A stretch of DNA of 48,561 nucleotides, from the NCBI GenBank assembly GCA_902801175.1, contig CADCHF010000014.1, positions 1-48,561 of the forward strand, read 5' to 3'. Position 1 is the first letter of the stretch; each line of letters opens with the position of its first letter. This document shows, piece after piece, positions 27,028 to 35,052 of the stretch. This DNA is from an uncultured Coriobacteriaceae bacterium (GTDB lineage: Bacteria > Actinomycetota > Coriobacteriia > Coriobacteriales > Atopobiaceae). Below the pieces are notes generated by a model. The model ran no database searches. It was given only the letters and a program-made list of their open reading frames with translations, and was not told the origin of the DNA. A program made the position numbers and the translations under genes.

Positions 27028-28431
27028 ATGAAGCGTGAGTACTATAAGCAGCACAGCGATGTGCTCGGCGAGGACATGTCCATGCTCGTCTATGGCGAGG
27101 GTGGCTACCCCGTCATCGCCTTCCAGGCCCAGGATGCCAAGAGCAACAACTTTGAGGACTTTGGCATGATCGACGTGCTGGCCCCCTACATTGAGGACGG
27201 CCGCATCCAGGTCTTTTCCGTTGACAACCTGGACGAGGAGAGCTGGAGCGACCAGGGTGGCGACAAGGCTGCTCGCGCCTGGCGCCAGGAGGAGTACTTC
27301 AAGTTTGTGACCGACGAGCTCATTCCGCGCGTTCACGCCTGGAACAACTCTGACCTGCGCCCCATCGCCGTGGGCTGCTCCATGGGCGCCACCCATGCCG
27401 CCATTGCCGCCTTCCGTCGCCCGGACCTCTTCCAGGGCTGCATCGCTCTGTCCGGCGTGTATCGCACGAGCTTCTTCTTTGGCGACTGGATGGACGAGAA
27501 CCTCTATAACAACGACATCCCGGCCTTCCTCACCAACATGTCCGCCGACCACCCCTACGTGCGCCTGTACAACGAGCGCCAGCTGGTGATGTGCGTGGGC
27601 CAGGGCGCTTGGGAGATGGGCATCGACGACCTGCACTACATTGACGAGCAGCTCAACCGCCTGGGCGTCGAGCACTGGTGCGACTTCTGGGGCACCGACG
27701 TCAACCACGACTGGCCGTGGTGGCGCAAGCAGATGCCCTACTTCATGAACGAGGTGCTGAGCGAGATCGAGGACAAGCAGGCCTTCGTCGAGCTCGAGCA
27801 GTCCGAGCAGGCCAAGGCCGAGGAGCCCAAGGCCGAGCCCGTAAAGGCCGAGGAAGCCAAGCCGGCTGCCAACAAGCCCGCAGCCAAGAAGGCCACCACG
27901 ACCCGCAAGGCCCCTGCTAAGAAGGCAGCCACCACCAAGACCGCCACTGTAAAGGCCGAGGCAACCGAGGCCGAGGCTCCTGCCGCAAAGCCCGCTGCCA
28001 AGCGCACCACCACCCGCAAGGCAGCCACCACCAAGACTGCTGCAGCAAAGGACGAGACCGCCAAGGCCGAGGCTCCCGCGGCAAAGCCTGTTGCTAAGAA
28101 GGCCGCTACGACCAAGGCAGCCGCTGCCAAGGCCGAGGCAGTCGCAACCGAGGCTCCCGCCGCAAAGCCCACAGCCACCAAGACTGCCGCCAAGAAGACC
28201 ACTGCGACCAAGACTGCTGCCGCAAAGACCGAGGCAACCGAGGGCGAGGCTCCCGCAGCCAAGCCTGCTGCCAAGCGCGCCACCACCCGCAAGGCAGCCA
28301 CCAAGACCACCTCTACCAAGGCCGCTGCCGCCAAGGCCACCGAGACCGCCGAGGCAGAGGCTCCTGCCAAGAAGGCTCCGGCAAAGCGCGCCACGCGTCG
28401 CACCACCAAGAAGGCCGACGCTGCCGAGTAG
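27028..28431 (+). CDS. Esterase-fold protein with histone-H1-like Ala/Lys-rich tail
   Basis: A 467-residue fusion. Residues 1-250 are an alpha/beta-hydrolase of the putative-esterase family, with nucleophile Ser118 in VGCSMGATH and His227 in TDVNHDWPWW. Residues about 260-467 are low-complexity Ala/Lys/Thr/Pro/Glu with at least four EAPAAKP units spaced about 27 residues apart, interleaved with KRTTTRKAATTK-type basic blocks, closely resembling bacterial histone-H1/HupS tails. AAAGGAG precedes the ATG. Base use in the tail stays in frame, so it is real coding sequence. Followed on the same strand by an ATP-grasp gene. Role unknown. Confidence 0.88.
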   Translation: MKREYYKQHSDVLGEDMSMLVYGEGGYPVIAFQAQDAKSNNFEDFGMIDVLAPYIEDGRIQVFSVDNLDEESWSDQGGDKAARAWRQEEYFKFVTDELIPRVHAWNNSDLRPIAVGCSMGATHAAIAAFRRPDLFQGCIALSGVYRTSFFFGDWMDENLYNNDIPAFLTNMSADHPYVRLYNERQLVMCVGQGAWEMGIDDLHYIDEQLNRLGVEHWCDFWGTDVNHDWPWWRKQMPYFMNEVLSEIEDKQAFVELEQSEQAKAEEPKAEPVKAEEAKPAANKPAAKKATTTRKAPAKKAATTKTATVKAEATEAEAPAAKPAAKRTTTRKAATTKTAAAKDETAKAEAPAAKPVAKKAATTKAAAAKAEAVATEAPAAKPTATKTAAKKTTATKTAAAKTEATEGEAPAAKPAAKRATTRKAATKTTSTKAAAAKATETAEAEAPAKKAPAKRATRRTTKKADAAE

Positions 28432-28461
28432 CAAATCACCCATAGCAAAGAGCTAACAGAC

Positions 28462-28495
28462 CGCCCGTCCCGCCCAGCAGCGAGACGGGCGTCTT
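28462..28495 (+). terminator. Terminator after the H1-tailed esterase
   Basis: Eight-base stem CGCCCGTC (28462-28469) with GACGGGCG (28484-28491), then TCTTTC. Confidence 0.7.
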
Positions 28496-28651
28496 TCGAA
28501 TGGTTCCCCTGCACACGGCCCATGCGCACACAACGCAGGTTTGCAGAGGAAATGCGGAGTCCAAAGCATCAAGAACCTGCCATACACAAGCCTGTAACCT
28601 GCGAGCTTTACCATAGGTCCACTATCGTCCGCCTTCCTGAAAGGAAGCGTC

Positions 28652-29842
28652 ATGAACGTTGTCTTCATCTCGCCTCAGTTCCCCGACACCTACTGGAACT
28701 GGTGCGATCGTCTTCGCAACAACGGTGCCACCGTGCTCGGCATTGGCGACACCCCCTACGACAACCTTGCCCAGGAGGTCAAGAACTCCCTCAACGAGTA
28801 CTACTGGGTGCCCTCGCTCGAGGACTACGACCAGGTCTTTAGGGCCGTCGCGTTCTTCTCGTACAAGTACGGCAAGATCGACTGGCTCGAGTCGAACAAC
28901 GAGTACTGGCTCAGCCAAGATGCACGCCTGCGCGACGACTTCCATATCACCACCGGCGCTGGAGCAGCCCAGATGGCCAAGTGGCAGAGCAAGGCCGAGA
29001 TGAAGGCCCTCTATGCCGCAGGTGGGGTTCCCACCGCCCGCCAGATCAGGCTCACCGATGCCGAGTCGGCCCGCGCCTTTGCCGCAGAGGTTGGCTATCC
29101 CCTGTTTGCCAAGCCCGAGAAGGGCGTGGGCTCCATGGGGGCGCGCAAGGTTGCAGACGAGGCCGCCCTCGAGGAGCTGCTCAACACAAAGCTCGACGCC
29201 TCCTACGTGCTCGAGGAGTTTGTAACCGGCGAGATCGTCTCCTACGAGGCAATCGTCGATGCCGAGGGCAACACCCTCTTTGAGAACCATTCCGAGTATC
29301 CCATCGACATTGCCGCCTCGGTTGAGCAGATGCTCGACGTGTGGTACTACACCCGTCCCGACGTTGACCCCGAGCTCTCTCGCCTGGGCAAGGCCGCAAT
29401 CAAGGGCTTTGGCATCACCAACCGCTTTGTGCACATGGAGTTCTTCCGCCTGACCGCCGACAAGCCCGGTCTGGGCAAGAAGGGCGACTACGTGGGCCTT
29501 GAGGTCAACGTGCGCGCACCTGGCGGCTACACTCCCGACCTGGTCAACTATGCCCACTCCTTTGACGTGTACAAGATCTGGGCCGACATGGTCACCTATG
29601 GCACCTCAGAGTGCGGCAAGGGCGGCGAGACCTTCTATGCCACCTATGCCTCGCGTCGCGACATCTACACCTACGCGCACTCGCACGAGGAGGTCATGGC
29701 GCGCTACGGCGACGTCATTGTGATGCAGGGCCGCATGGCAGACGTCCTCTCTGACGACCTTGGCAACGACTTCTACATCGCACGCTTCAAGCGGGCAGAG
29801 GACCGCGACGAGTTTGCCGCCTTCGTGCAGCAGCACGCATAG
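28652..29842 (+). CDS. ATP-grasp domain ligase of unknown substrate
   Basis: A 396-residue enzyme with a Rossmann-like pre-ATP-grasp domain (1-110, MNVVFISPQFPDTYW), an ATP-grasp core (about 115-310: YPLFAKPEKGVGSMGARKV for ATP, SYVLEEFVTGEIVSYEAIVD, and metal ligands in GLEVNVRAPGGYTPDL), and a C-terminal alpha/beta tail. The family joins a carboxylate to an amine via acyl-phosphate (carbamoyl-phosphate synthase-like, dipeptide ligases). AAAGGAAG precedes the ATG. It sits 220 bases after the H1-tailed esterase on the same strand, with a terminator between, so the two may be separately transcribed. Substrate unknown. Confidence 0.88.
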   Translation: MNVVFISPQFPDTYWNWCDRLRNNGATVLGIGDTPYDNLAQEVKNSLNEYYWVPSLEDYDQVFRAVAFFSYKYGKIDWLESNNEYWLSQDARLRDDFHITTGAGAAQMAKWQSKAEMKALYAAGGVPTARQIRLTDAESARAFAAEVGYPLFAKPEKGVGSMGARKVADEAALEELLNTKLDASYVLEEFVTGEIVSYEAIVDAEGNTLFENHSEYPIDIAASVEQMLDVWYYTRPDVDPELSRLGKAAIKGFGITNRFVHMEFFRLTADKPGLGKKGDYVGLEVNVRAPGGYTPDLVNYAHSFDVYKIWADMVTYGTSECGKGGETFYATYASRRDIYTYAHSHEEVMARYGDVIVMQGRMADVLSDDLGNDFYIARFKRAEDRDEFAAFVQQHA

Positions 29843-29873
29843 CACAGGCCGCCGCACACGGTTGCAGTCTATG

Positions 29874-29910
29874 GGTGCCTCGAAGGGAGCCGCTCTTCGA
29901 GGCACCTTTT
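29874..29910 (+). terminator. Terminator after the ATP-grasp gene
   Basis: Eleven-base perfect stem GGTGCCTCGAA (29874-29884) with TTCGAGGCACC (29896-29906), then TTTT. Confidence 0.9.
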
Positions 29911-29921
29911 CTATTGCTTTT

Positions 29922-29951
29922 TTGGTCTTGGTGACCCTTATCCATTAGAAT
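29922..29951 (+). promoter_or_regulatory. Candidate sigma-70 promoter for azlCD
   Basis: TTGGTC (29922-29927) and TAGAAT (29946-29951) with an 18-base spacer, located between the preceding terminator and azlC. Confidence 0.5.
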
Positions 29952-29984
29952 CGTTGCGTTATGTACAACAGGCAGGGAGAGCGC

Positions 29985-30707
29985 ATGGCAGAGCAGGGCA
30001 AACGGGACTTTCTCGAGGGGCTGCGTGACGGCCTGCCCATTGGCTTGGGCTATCTTGCCGTTGCCTTCTCGCTCGGCATCGCCGCACGCCAGGCGGGACT
30101 CACGGCGGTACAGGGCTTTATCGCAAGCCTGCTCTCGATTGCCTCGGCGGGCGAGTACGCTGGCTTTACCCTCATTGCCGCTCAGGCGTCCCTTGCCGAG
30201 ATTGCCCTGGGGACGCTCGTCACCAACGCTCGCTACCTGCTCATGAGCACGGCGCTCTCGCAGCGCTTCTCCAAGGACACCTCGCTTGCCAAGCGCATCG
30301 GCGTGGGCCTTGGAGTGACCGACGAGCTCTTTGGCCTTGCCATCGCCCGCTCTTTGGTGCGGCCCGTCTATCAGTACGGTGCCATGCTGTCGTCCATCCC
30401 CCTGTGGTGCATTGGGACGTCGGCCGGCATCATTGCCGGGCAGCTTCTCCCCTCGCGCATGGTAACTGCGCTTTCGGTCTCGCTCTTTGGCATGTTTCTG
30501 GCGGTCATCATGCCGGCCGCACGCAACGACCGCGTGGTGCGCATCTGCGTAATTGCGAGCTTTGCCGCAAGCTACGCGGCAAGCCACTTCATCCCGCTCA
30601 CCATGGCATGGTCGAGCGGCACGCGCATCATTGCGCTGACCGTTTTCATCTCGGCCATCGCCGCCCTTGTGCACCCCGTTGACACCGAGGGGGATGATGT
30701 CGCATGA
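29985..30707 (+). CDS. azlC: AzlC family branched-chain amino acid exporter, large subunit
   Basis: A 240-residue membrane protein with about six to eight hydrophobic segments. The AzlC signature GLRDGLPIGLGYLAVAFSLG is at the N-terminus and TNARYLLMSTALSQRF follows around residue 85. With AzlD it exports branched-chain amino acids and analogues. The ATG at 29985 has GGGAGA upstream; an in-frame ATG at 29961 is less likely. The stop overlaps azlD by four bases. Confidence 0.92.
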   Translation: MAEQGKRDFLEGLRDGLPIGLGYLAVAFSLGIAARQAGLTAVQGFIASLLSIASAGEYAGFTLIAAQASLAEIALGTLVTNARYLLMSTALSQRFSKDTSLAKRIGVGLGVTDELFGLAIARSLVRPVYQYGAMLSSIPLWCIGTSAGIIAGQLLPSRMVTALSVSLFGMFLAVIMPAARNDRVVRICVIASFAASYAASHFIPLTMAWSSGTRIIALTVFISAIAALVHPVDTEGDDVA

Positions 30708-31006
30708 GCACGCGCATCTGGCTGAGCATCATTGTGATGGGCGCCGTCACCGTAGCCATCCGCCTTCTGCCCCTCACGCTCATACGAAAGCCGCTCAAGA
30801 ACCGCTTCTTGCTATCGTTCTTGCACTACGTGCCCTACGTCACGCTTGCGGTCATGACCTTTCCCGCCATTGTGGAGAGCTGCGAGACACCGCTTGCAGG
30901 GCTGGCCGCGCTGGCAGTTGGCGCCTACGCCGCCTGGCAGGGAGCCAACATGGTAAGCGTTGCAGCAATCTGCAGCATAACCGCCTTTATTCTTGGCTTT
31001 ATCTAG
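30704..31006 (+). CDS. azlD: AzlD family branched-chain amino acid exporter, small subunit
   Basis: A 100-residue membrane protein with three hydrophobic helices. The N-terminal IRLLPLTLIRKPLKNRF and LHYVPYVTLAVMTFPAI are the standard AzlD pattern. Its ATG overlaps the azlC stop (ATGA), giving translational coupling, as expected for the two-subunit exporter. Confidence 0.92.
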   Translation: MSTRIWLSIIVMGAVTVAIRLLPLTLIRKPLKNRFLLSFLHYVPYVTLAVMTFPAIVESCETPLAGLAALAVGAYAAWQGANMVSVAAICSITAFILGFI

Positions 31007-31071
31007 CTATAGCTGCAGAGCAGGCTGCGCAAACGGCCGGCTCATCTGACACGTCACACGTCAGCGCGACC

Positions 31072-32250
31072 CTACTGCACGGCAAAGCCACGCGCAATGT
31101 CGCTGGCTATTCGCCACGGCAGCGGGCGCAGCTCGCGATCGGCAATGTGAATCTGCTCGCGGATGGCAATGCCCTGCGGGCAATGGCGCTCGCACTTGCC
31201 ACACCCCACGCACTGGCGCGCAAAGGCCTTCTCCTTGCGCAGCGACACCGTTTGCCAGTACTCCTTGCGGCCGCTTGCCTTGCTCTCGGTGTACATGTGG
31301 TTGTAGCAGCGGAATAGCGCCGGGATGTCGACACCCTGCGGGCAGGGCATGCAGTAGCCGCAGCCCGTGCAGCCCACCTTCATGTGACTGTTGATGGCCT
31401 CGGTCACCTGCTTTATCAGGGCAAAGTCCGCCTCGGTCAGCGCGCCGGCCTCCACATCGCTCGCCACGCGACAGTTCTCCTCGATCATCTCCAACGAGTT
31501 CATGCCGCTGAGCACGCAGGTCACCTGCGGCTGGTCCCAGAGCCACCTAAAGGCCCATTCGGCGGCACTCCAGCCACGACCGGACTCCGCAATGAGCAGC
31601 TTGCCCTCATCGGGCATGAGGTCCACCAGCTTGCCGCCACGCAGCGGTTCCATGATTATGACGGGAATGCCCTTTTGGGCAGCGGCCATAAGACCACGAC
31701 GCCCAGCTTGCGTATGTTCGTCGAGGTAGTTGTACTGAATCTGGCAAAAGTCCCAGTCGTAGGCATCAAGCACCCGCACAAAGCCATCTGTGCTGCCGTG
31801 GAACGAAAAGCCAATCTGACCAATCTGGCCCGACGCCTTCTTGTTTGCTATCCACTCCTCAATGCCAAAGCCCTGGAGGCTCTCCCACTGTGCAAGGTCG
31901 GTAATCATGTGCATGAGGTAATAGTCAATGTGGTCGGTCTGGAGCCGCTTTAGCTCCTCATCAAAGAAGCGGTCGATGGCAGCCGCGCTGCGGACCAGAT
32001 ATTGGGGCAGCTTGGTCGCTATCTTTACCTGGTCGCGGATGCCGTTGCGGGCGACCACCGTGCCAAGCAGCTCCTCGGAGCCCGGATAGAGGAAAGCCGT
32101 GTCATAATAGTTGACGCCAAGCTCGAGCGCACGCAGAATCTCGCGCTCGGCCTTGTCGTAGTCAATGCCCGAGCCCTTGCGTGAAAACCGCATGCACCCA
32201 AAGCCCAAAATAGACAGCTCGTTGCCATAGCGATCGCTGCGATACTTCAT
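31072..32250 (-). CDS. Aldo/keto reductase with C-terminal 4Fe-4S ferredoxin domain
   Basis: A 392-residue protein. Residues 1-280 form the AKR barrel with catalytic Asp and Tyr in NYYDTAFLYPG, Lys in KIATKLP and His in YYLMHMI. Residues about 290-375 hold two cysteine clusters, CTGCGYCMPC and CVGCGKCERHC, typical of the iron-sulfur AKR group. The enzyme probably reduces carbonyl compounds using NAD(P)H with electron exchange through the clusters; such proteins are common in anaerobes. Convergent with azlD; no strong terminator is visible in the 65-base gap. Confidence 0.9.
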   Translation of the reverse strand: MKYRSDRYGNELSILGFGCMRFSRKGSGIDYDKAEREILRALELGVNYYDTAFLYPGSEELLGTVVARNGIRDQVKIATKLPQYLVRSAAAIDRFFDEELKRLQTDHIDYYLMHMITDLAQWESLQGFGIEEWIANKKASGQIGQIGFSFHGSTDGFVRVLDAYDWDFCQIQYNYLDEHTQAGRRGLMAAAQKGIPVIIMEPLRGGKLVDLMPDEGKLLIAESGRGWSAAEWAFRWLWDQPQVTCVLSGMNSLEMIEENCRVASDVEAGALTEADFALIKQVTEAINSHMKVGCTGCGYCMPCPQGVDIPALFRCYNHMYTESKASGRKEYWQTVSLRKEKAFARQCVGCGKCERHCPQGIAIREQIHIADRELRPLPWRIASDIARGFAVQ

Positions 32251-32377
32251 GGAGCCCCCGTCCTCATGATGTCATAGGCACGAGTATACGTCGCAAGGCG
32301 CATATGCGCCGCTCGCCAACAAGCCACGCCGCTGCCAAACTGGCACGAAGGCCACACGCCAAAGCCGACAACCGCCC

Positions 32378-32469
32378 ATACCCCACTGCTTGCGAAATTC
32401 TTCGTTGTTGTACCTCAACGCTCCAGTCGAACGGTACAACAACGAAGAATTTCGCAAGCAGTGGGGTAT
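32378..32469. repeat. Perfect 37-bp inverted repeat (large stem-loop)
   Basis: Left arm 32378-32414 and right arm 32433-32469 are exact reverse complements over 37 bases with an 18-base loop. A five-base ACCGC/GCGGT extension lies just outside. The arms are much richer in A/T than flanking genes. It sits in the 301-base gap between the aldo/keto reductase start and the terminator of the phosphate transporter; the remaining part of that gap shows nothing else. Confidence 0.85.
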
Positions 32470-32489
32470 AAGAGCGGTCGAAGTCCCAA

Positions 32490-32525
32490 ATAAAAGAGGG
32501 GCGAGTCTTTAAAAACTCGTCCCTC
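32490..32525 (-). terminator. Terminator after the phosphate transporter
   Basis: Eleven-base stem (32496-32506 with 32515-32525, one G-U pair) and, on the minus strand, CTCTTTTA after it. Confidence 0.85.
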
Positions 32526-32551
32526 GCGCTTACGGATATCGAATCTTTTGC

Positions 32552-33544
32552 TTACATTATCAGGCCAATAATGAACGCGCAGATGCCACCGAGCGTCATG
32601 GCCGCAGGCAGTGTAATCACCCATGCAGTAAAGATGCTGCCCGCCATGCCCCACTTGACCTTTTTGGCGCCACGAGCCGAACCGGTGCCCATGACCGAGG
32701 TCGTAAGGACCTGCGTGGTAGAGACGGGTGCGCCGAGTGCCGTCATGGTCTCGATGGCAATGGCCGACGAGAACTCGGAGACAAAGCCCATCACGGGCTC
32801 CAACTTGGTCACGCCAGAGCCGACCGTCTTCATGATGCGCTGGCCACCAATGGAGGTGCCTAGGGCCATGGTTGCCGCGCACATGATCTTGACCCAGGTG
32901 GGCACGCCCGAGCCCTCGGGCAGCATGCCGGCACCAATCATGGCGAGCGTGATGATGCCCATGGTCTTTTGTGCGTCGTTGTTGCCGTGGCTGTAGGCCA
33001 TGAACATCGACGAGCAAATCTGGGCCTTGTGGAAGAAGGCGTTGGCCTTGCTCGGATGCCAGTTTGCAAAGATCTCAAACACCAGGCGCATCACGGTGAA
33101 TCCCAAGAACATGCCAATGAGCGGCGAGGTAAACAGCGGGATGACCACCTTAGAGAGCACGCCGCCCCACTCAACCGTGGCGGTGCTGCGGGTAAAGACC
33201 ATCGTCGCACCAATGAGGCTGCCAATAAGCGCGTGGCTCGAACTCGAGGGGATCGAGAACCACCAGGTGAGAAGGTCCCAAATGATGGCGCCAAGCAGGG
33301 CAGCAAGGATAACGTAGAGCTCCAGCGACACGTTGACCAGACCATGCGCAATGGTCATGGCCACCTTTTCGCTCATGAGCGCGCCAATAAAGTTCATGGT
33401 GGCGCTCATGAGGATGGCCACGCGCAGTGGTAGGGCCCGCGTGTAGACCGTCGTGGCAATGGCGTTGGCGGTGTCGTGGAAGCCGTTGATGAACTCAAAG
33501 ATGATGGCGGCAATGAGCACGCAAAGTAGCAGCGGATTAAGCAT
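32552..33544 (-). CDS. pit: Low-affinity inorganic phosphate transporter, PiT family
   Basis: A 330-residue membrane transporter of about ten helices. The two inverted PiT signatures are visible: INGFHDTANAIAT near the N-terminus and YSHGNNDAQKTMG in the middle, both contributing the Asp residues for cation-coupled phosphate transport. The start overlaps the end of the PhoU-like gene by eight bases, and a terminator follows. Confidence 0.95.
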   Translation of the reverse strand: MLNPLLLCVLIAAIIFEFINGFHDTANAIATTVYTRALPLRVAILMSATMNFIGALMSEKVAMTIAHGLVNVSLELYVILAALLGAIIWDLLTWWFSIPSSSSHALIGSLIGATMVFTRSTATVEWGGVLSKVVIPLFTSPLIGMFLGFTVMRLVFEIFANWHPSKANAFFHKAQICSSMFMAYSHGNNDAQKTMGIITLAMIGAGMLPEGSGVPTWVKIMCAATMALGTSIGGQRIMKTVGSGVTKLEPVMGFVSEFSSAIAIETMTALGAPVSTTQVLTTSVMGTGSARGAKKVKWGMAGSIFTAWVITLPAAMTLGGICAFIIGLIM

Positions 33545-34160
33545 TTTTCATCAGCACGCTGCGGACGACGTTGGCAACAGACTTGCACGAGTCGACCGTG
33601 GCCTCCATGGTATCGATCAGCGACTTCCACTTAATGACGTCCACGGCGTCGTTGTGCTCACGGAAGATGTTCGCCAATGCGTTGCGCGACACGGTGTCGC
33701 CCTCGTCCTCGATGGTGCCCACGGTGTGCATCTTCTCGCGCACGACGGGGTCCTTCTTAAAGTTCTCAAAGTGATCGAAGAGGTCCTTGAGCTCGTGGGC
33801 GGCACGCTGGGTCAGCTCCGCCATCTGAACGGCCTCGGGACGCATGTCGTCGATGTCATAGAGGTCAAAGCGGGCGGTGACGTTGTCCATACCGTCGGCA
33901 ATGTGGTCGAGCTCGCGAACCAGCAGATTGATGTCTTCGCGGTCGAACGGGGTAATGAAAGAGTTCTCCAAGAGCGTGAGAGTCTCGCGCATAATGGCAT
34001 CGCAGCGAACCTCGAAATCCTTAACTTCAGGAATACGTGATTTTTGCGCAGGCCAATCCTTGGCAATTGCAGCGTAGACATCGCTTGCTGCAGCAACTTC
34101 GGTGCTCAGCTCAATAAACTTGTCGTAAAACTGATTCTCTATATGACGCACTCGGCTCAT
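33537..34160 (-). CDS. PhoU-like accessory protein of PiT (DUF47)
   Basis: A 207-residue all-helical protein of the DUF47/PhoU-like family (FYDKFIELSTEVAAAS, LVRELDHIADGMDNV, GDTVSRNALANIF). Such proteins accompany and modulate Pit transporters. The start at 34160 follows AAGGAG; an in-frame ATG at 34169 is less favoured. Its end overlaps the start of pit, so both are translated from one mRNA. Confidence 0.93.
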   Translation of the reverse strand: MSRVRHIENQFYDKFIELSTEVAAASDVYAAIAKDWPAQKSRIPEVKDFEVRCDAIMRETLTLLENSFITPFDREDINLLVRELDHIADGMDNVTARFDLYDIDDMRPEAVQMAELTQRAAHELKDLFDHFENFKKDPVVREKMHTVGTIEDEGDTVSRNALANIFREHNDAVDVIKWKSLIDTMEATVDSCKSVANVVRSVLMKNA

Positions 34161-34572
34161 ATAAACCACTCCTTACCTTTTGCAAGGAAACTGCTTACGC
34201 ACACGGCATTAGTTCAAGCGCATGGCCATAGTTTGTCAGCGTTTTGAATGCTCATACCCAACAAGATGTGCAAACGTGAATATTGCACCGATAATCGGCA
34301 CTTTATATCAACGTACTGTAAGGAATGTGTCAAGACATATCGCTCTGCGAATTATCGCAGGTAAACAGGCTATTAAACGCTCGTTACAAACGGGCCGCCC
34401 CCCCTCATTACACAATAACCGCACCTAATTTGTCCATTTTCGCCCTCCAAAAAAACCCAAGGTAGCGCGCCGCAACAAGGCGTATGCAACAAAAAAGTTC
34501 TACGGTTTACTAATCCTCAGTAGTTACTTATTGTCTACTGGTCAGTCAGCTTGCGCCCGTAAGCTCTTTGCC
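34161..34572. other. AT-rich intergenic region between the pit operon and the XRE regulator
   Basis: 412 bases with no convincing gene and clearly lower GC than the surroundings. It must hold the divergent promoters. A small inverted repeat ACTA-N8-TAGT at 34509-34524 lies just upstream of the XRE gene and could be its operator. Confidence 0.5.
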
Positions 34573-34881
34573 ATGAAGACCGAAGGCGACATAGCTGCCA
34601 TCAGGCTCAATCTGGGCGATCACATTCGCATGCTCAGACAGGAGCAGCATCTGTCGCAATATGACTTCTCAAGAATGATTAACCTGGACCGAACCTATCT
34701 CATAGGGATAGAAAAGGGTCGCAGGAACGTCTCGGTGGACAACCTCTGCAAGATTGCGCAGGGTCTTGGCATTACCCTCTCTGAGCTCTGCGAGGGTGTT
34801 GACGAGGCTGAGTCCGTTAGGAATCGCCGCATTCTCATGGAGGAGCTTCTGCACAAGAAAGAGCAGAAGAAGGCCCATTAG
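34573..34881 (+). CDS. XRE-family HTH regulator
   Basis: A 102-residue protein that is essentially one HTH_3 domain (residues about 12-70: LGDHIRMLRQEQHLSQYDFS, RTYLIGIEKGRRNVSVDNLC) with a charged C-terminal tail (HKKEQKKAH). Start uncertain: ATG 34573 lacks a clear ribosome site and TTG 34531 would add 14 residues. The gene stands alone in a region of lower GC, which may mark acquired DNA. Target unknown. Confidence 0.8.
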   Translation: MKTEGDIAAIRLNLGDHIRMLRQEQHLSQYDFSRMINLDRTYLIGIEKGRRNVSVDNLCKIAQGLGITLSELCEGVDEAESVRNRRILMEELLHKKEQKKAH

Positions 34882-34965
34882 TGACCAATTGGAATATGCC
34901 TTTGTCTTGCCGGCAAGCCGGGTGGACTCACAGGCCGCAAAATCATTGCATGATCCGCAAAGAGC

Positions 34966-35001
34966 AGCGGGCAGCACCTTTAATACCTGGCTCTGCCCGC
35001 T
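34966..35001. terminator. Hairpin between convergent XRE and ADP-ribosylglycohydrolase genes
   Basis: Nine-base perfect stem AGCGGGCAG (34966-34974) with CTGCCCGCT (34993-35001), 18-base loop, no T-run. Convergent position supports a terminator role. Confidence 0.5.
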
Positions 35002-35052
35002 CCGCATTGGCTTCACCCTTGCGACGCATGCACCCTTCTGCTGACTTGACTG

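Noticed and set aside
27800..28431. H1-like tail as a frameshift product
   Set aside because: The frame is continuous from the esterase domain, ends in a normal stop, and the basic/Ala pattern matches true H1-like tails.
26980..28443. Gly/Leu-rich minus-strand frame opposite the H1-like tail
   Set aside because: Its low-complexity composition is simply the reverse of the Ala/Lys codon repeats.
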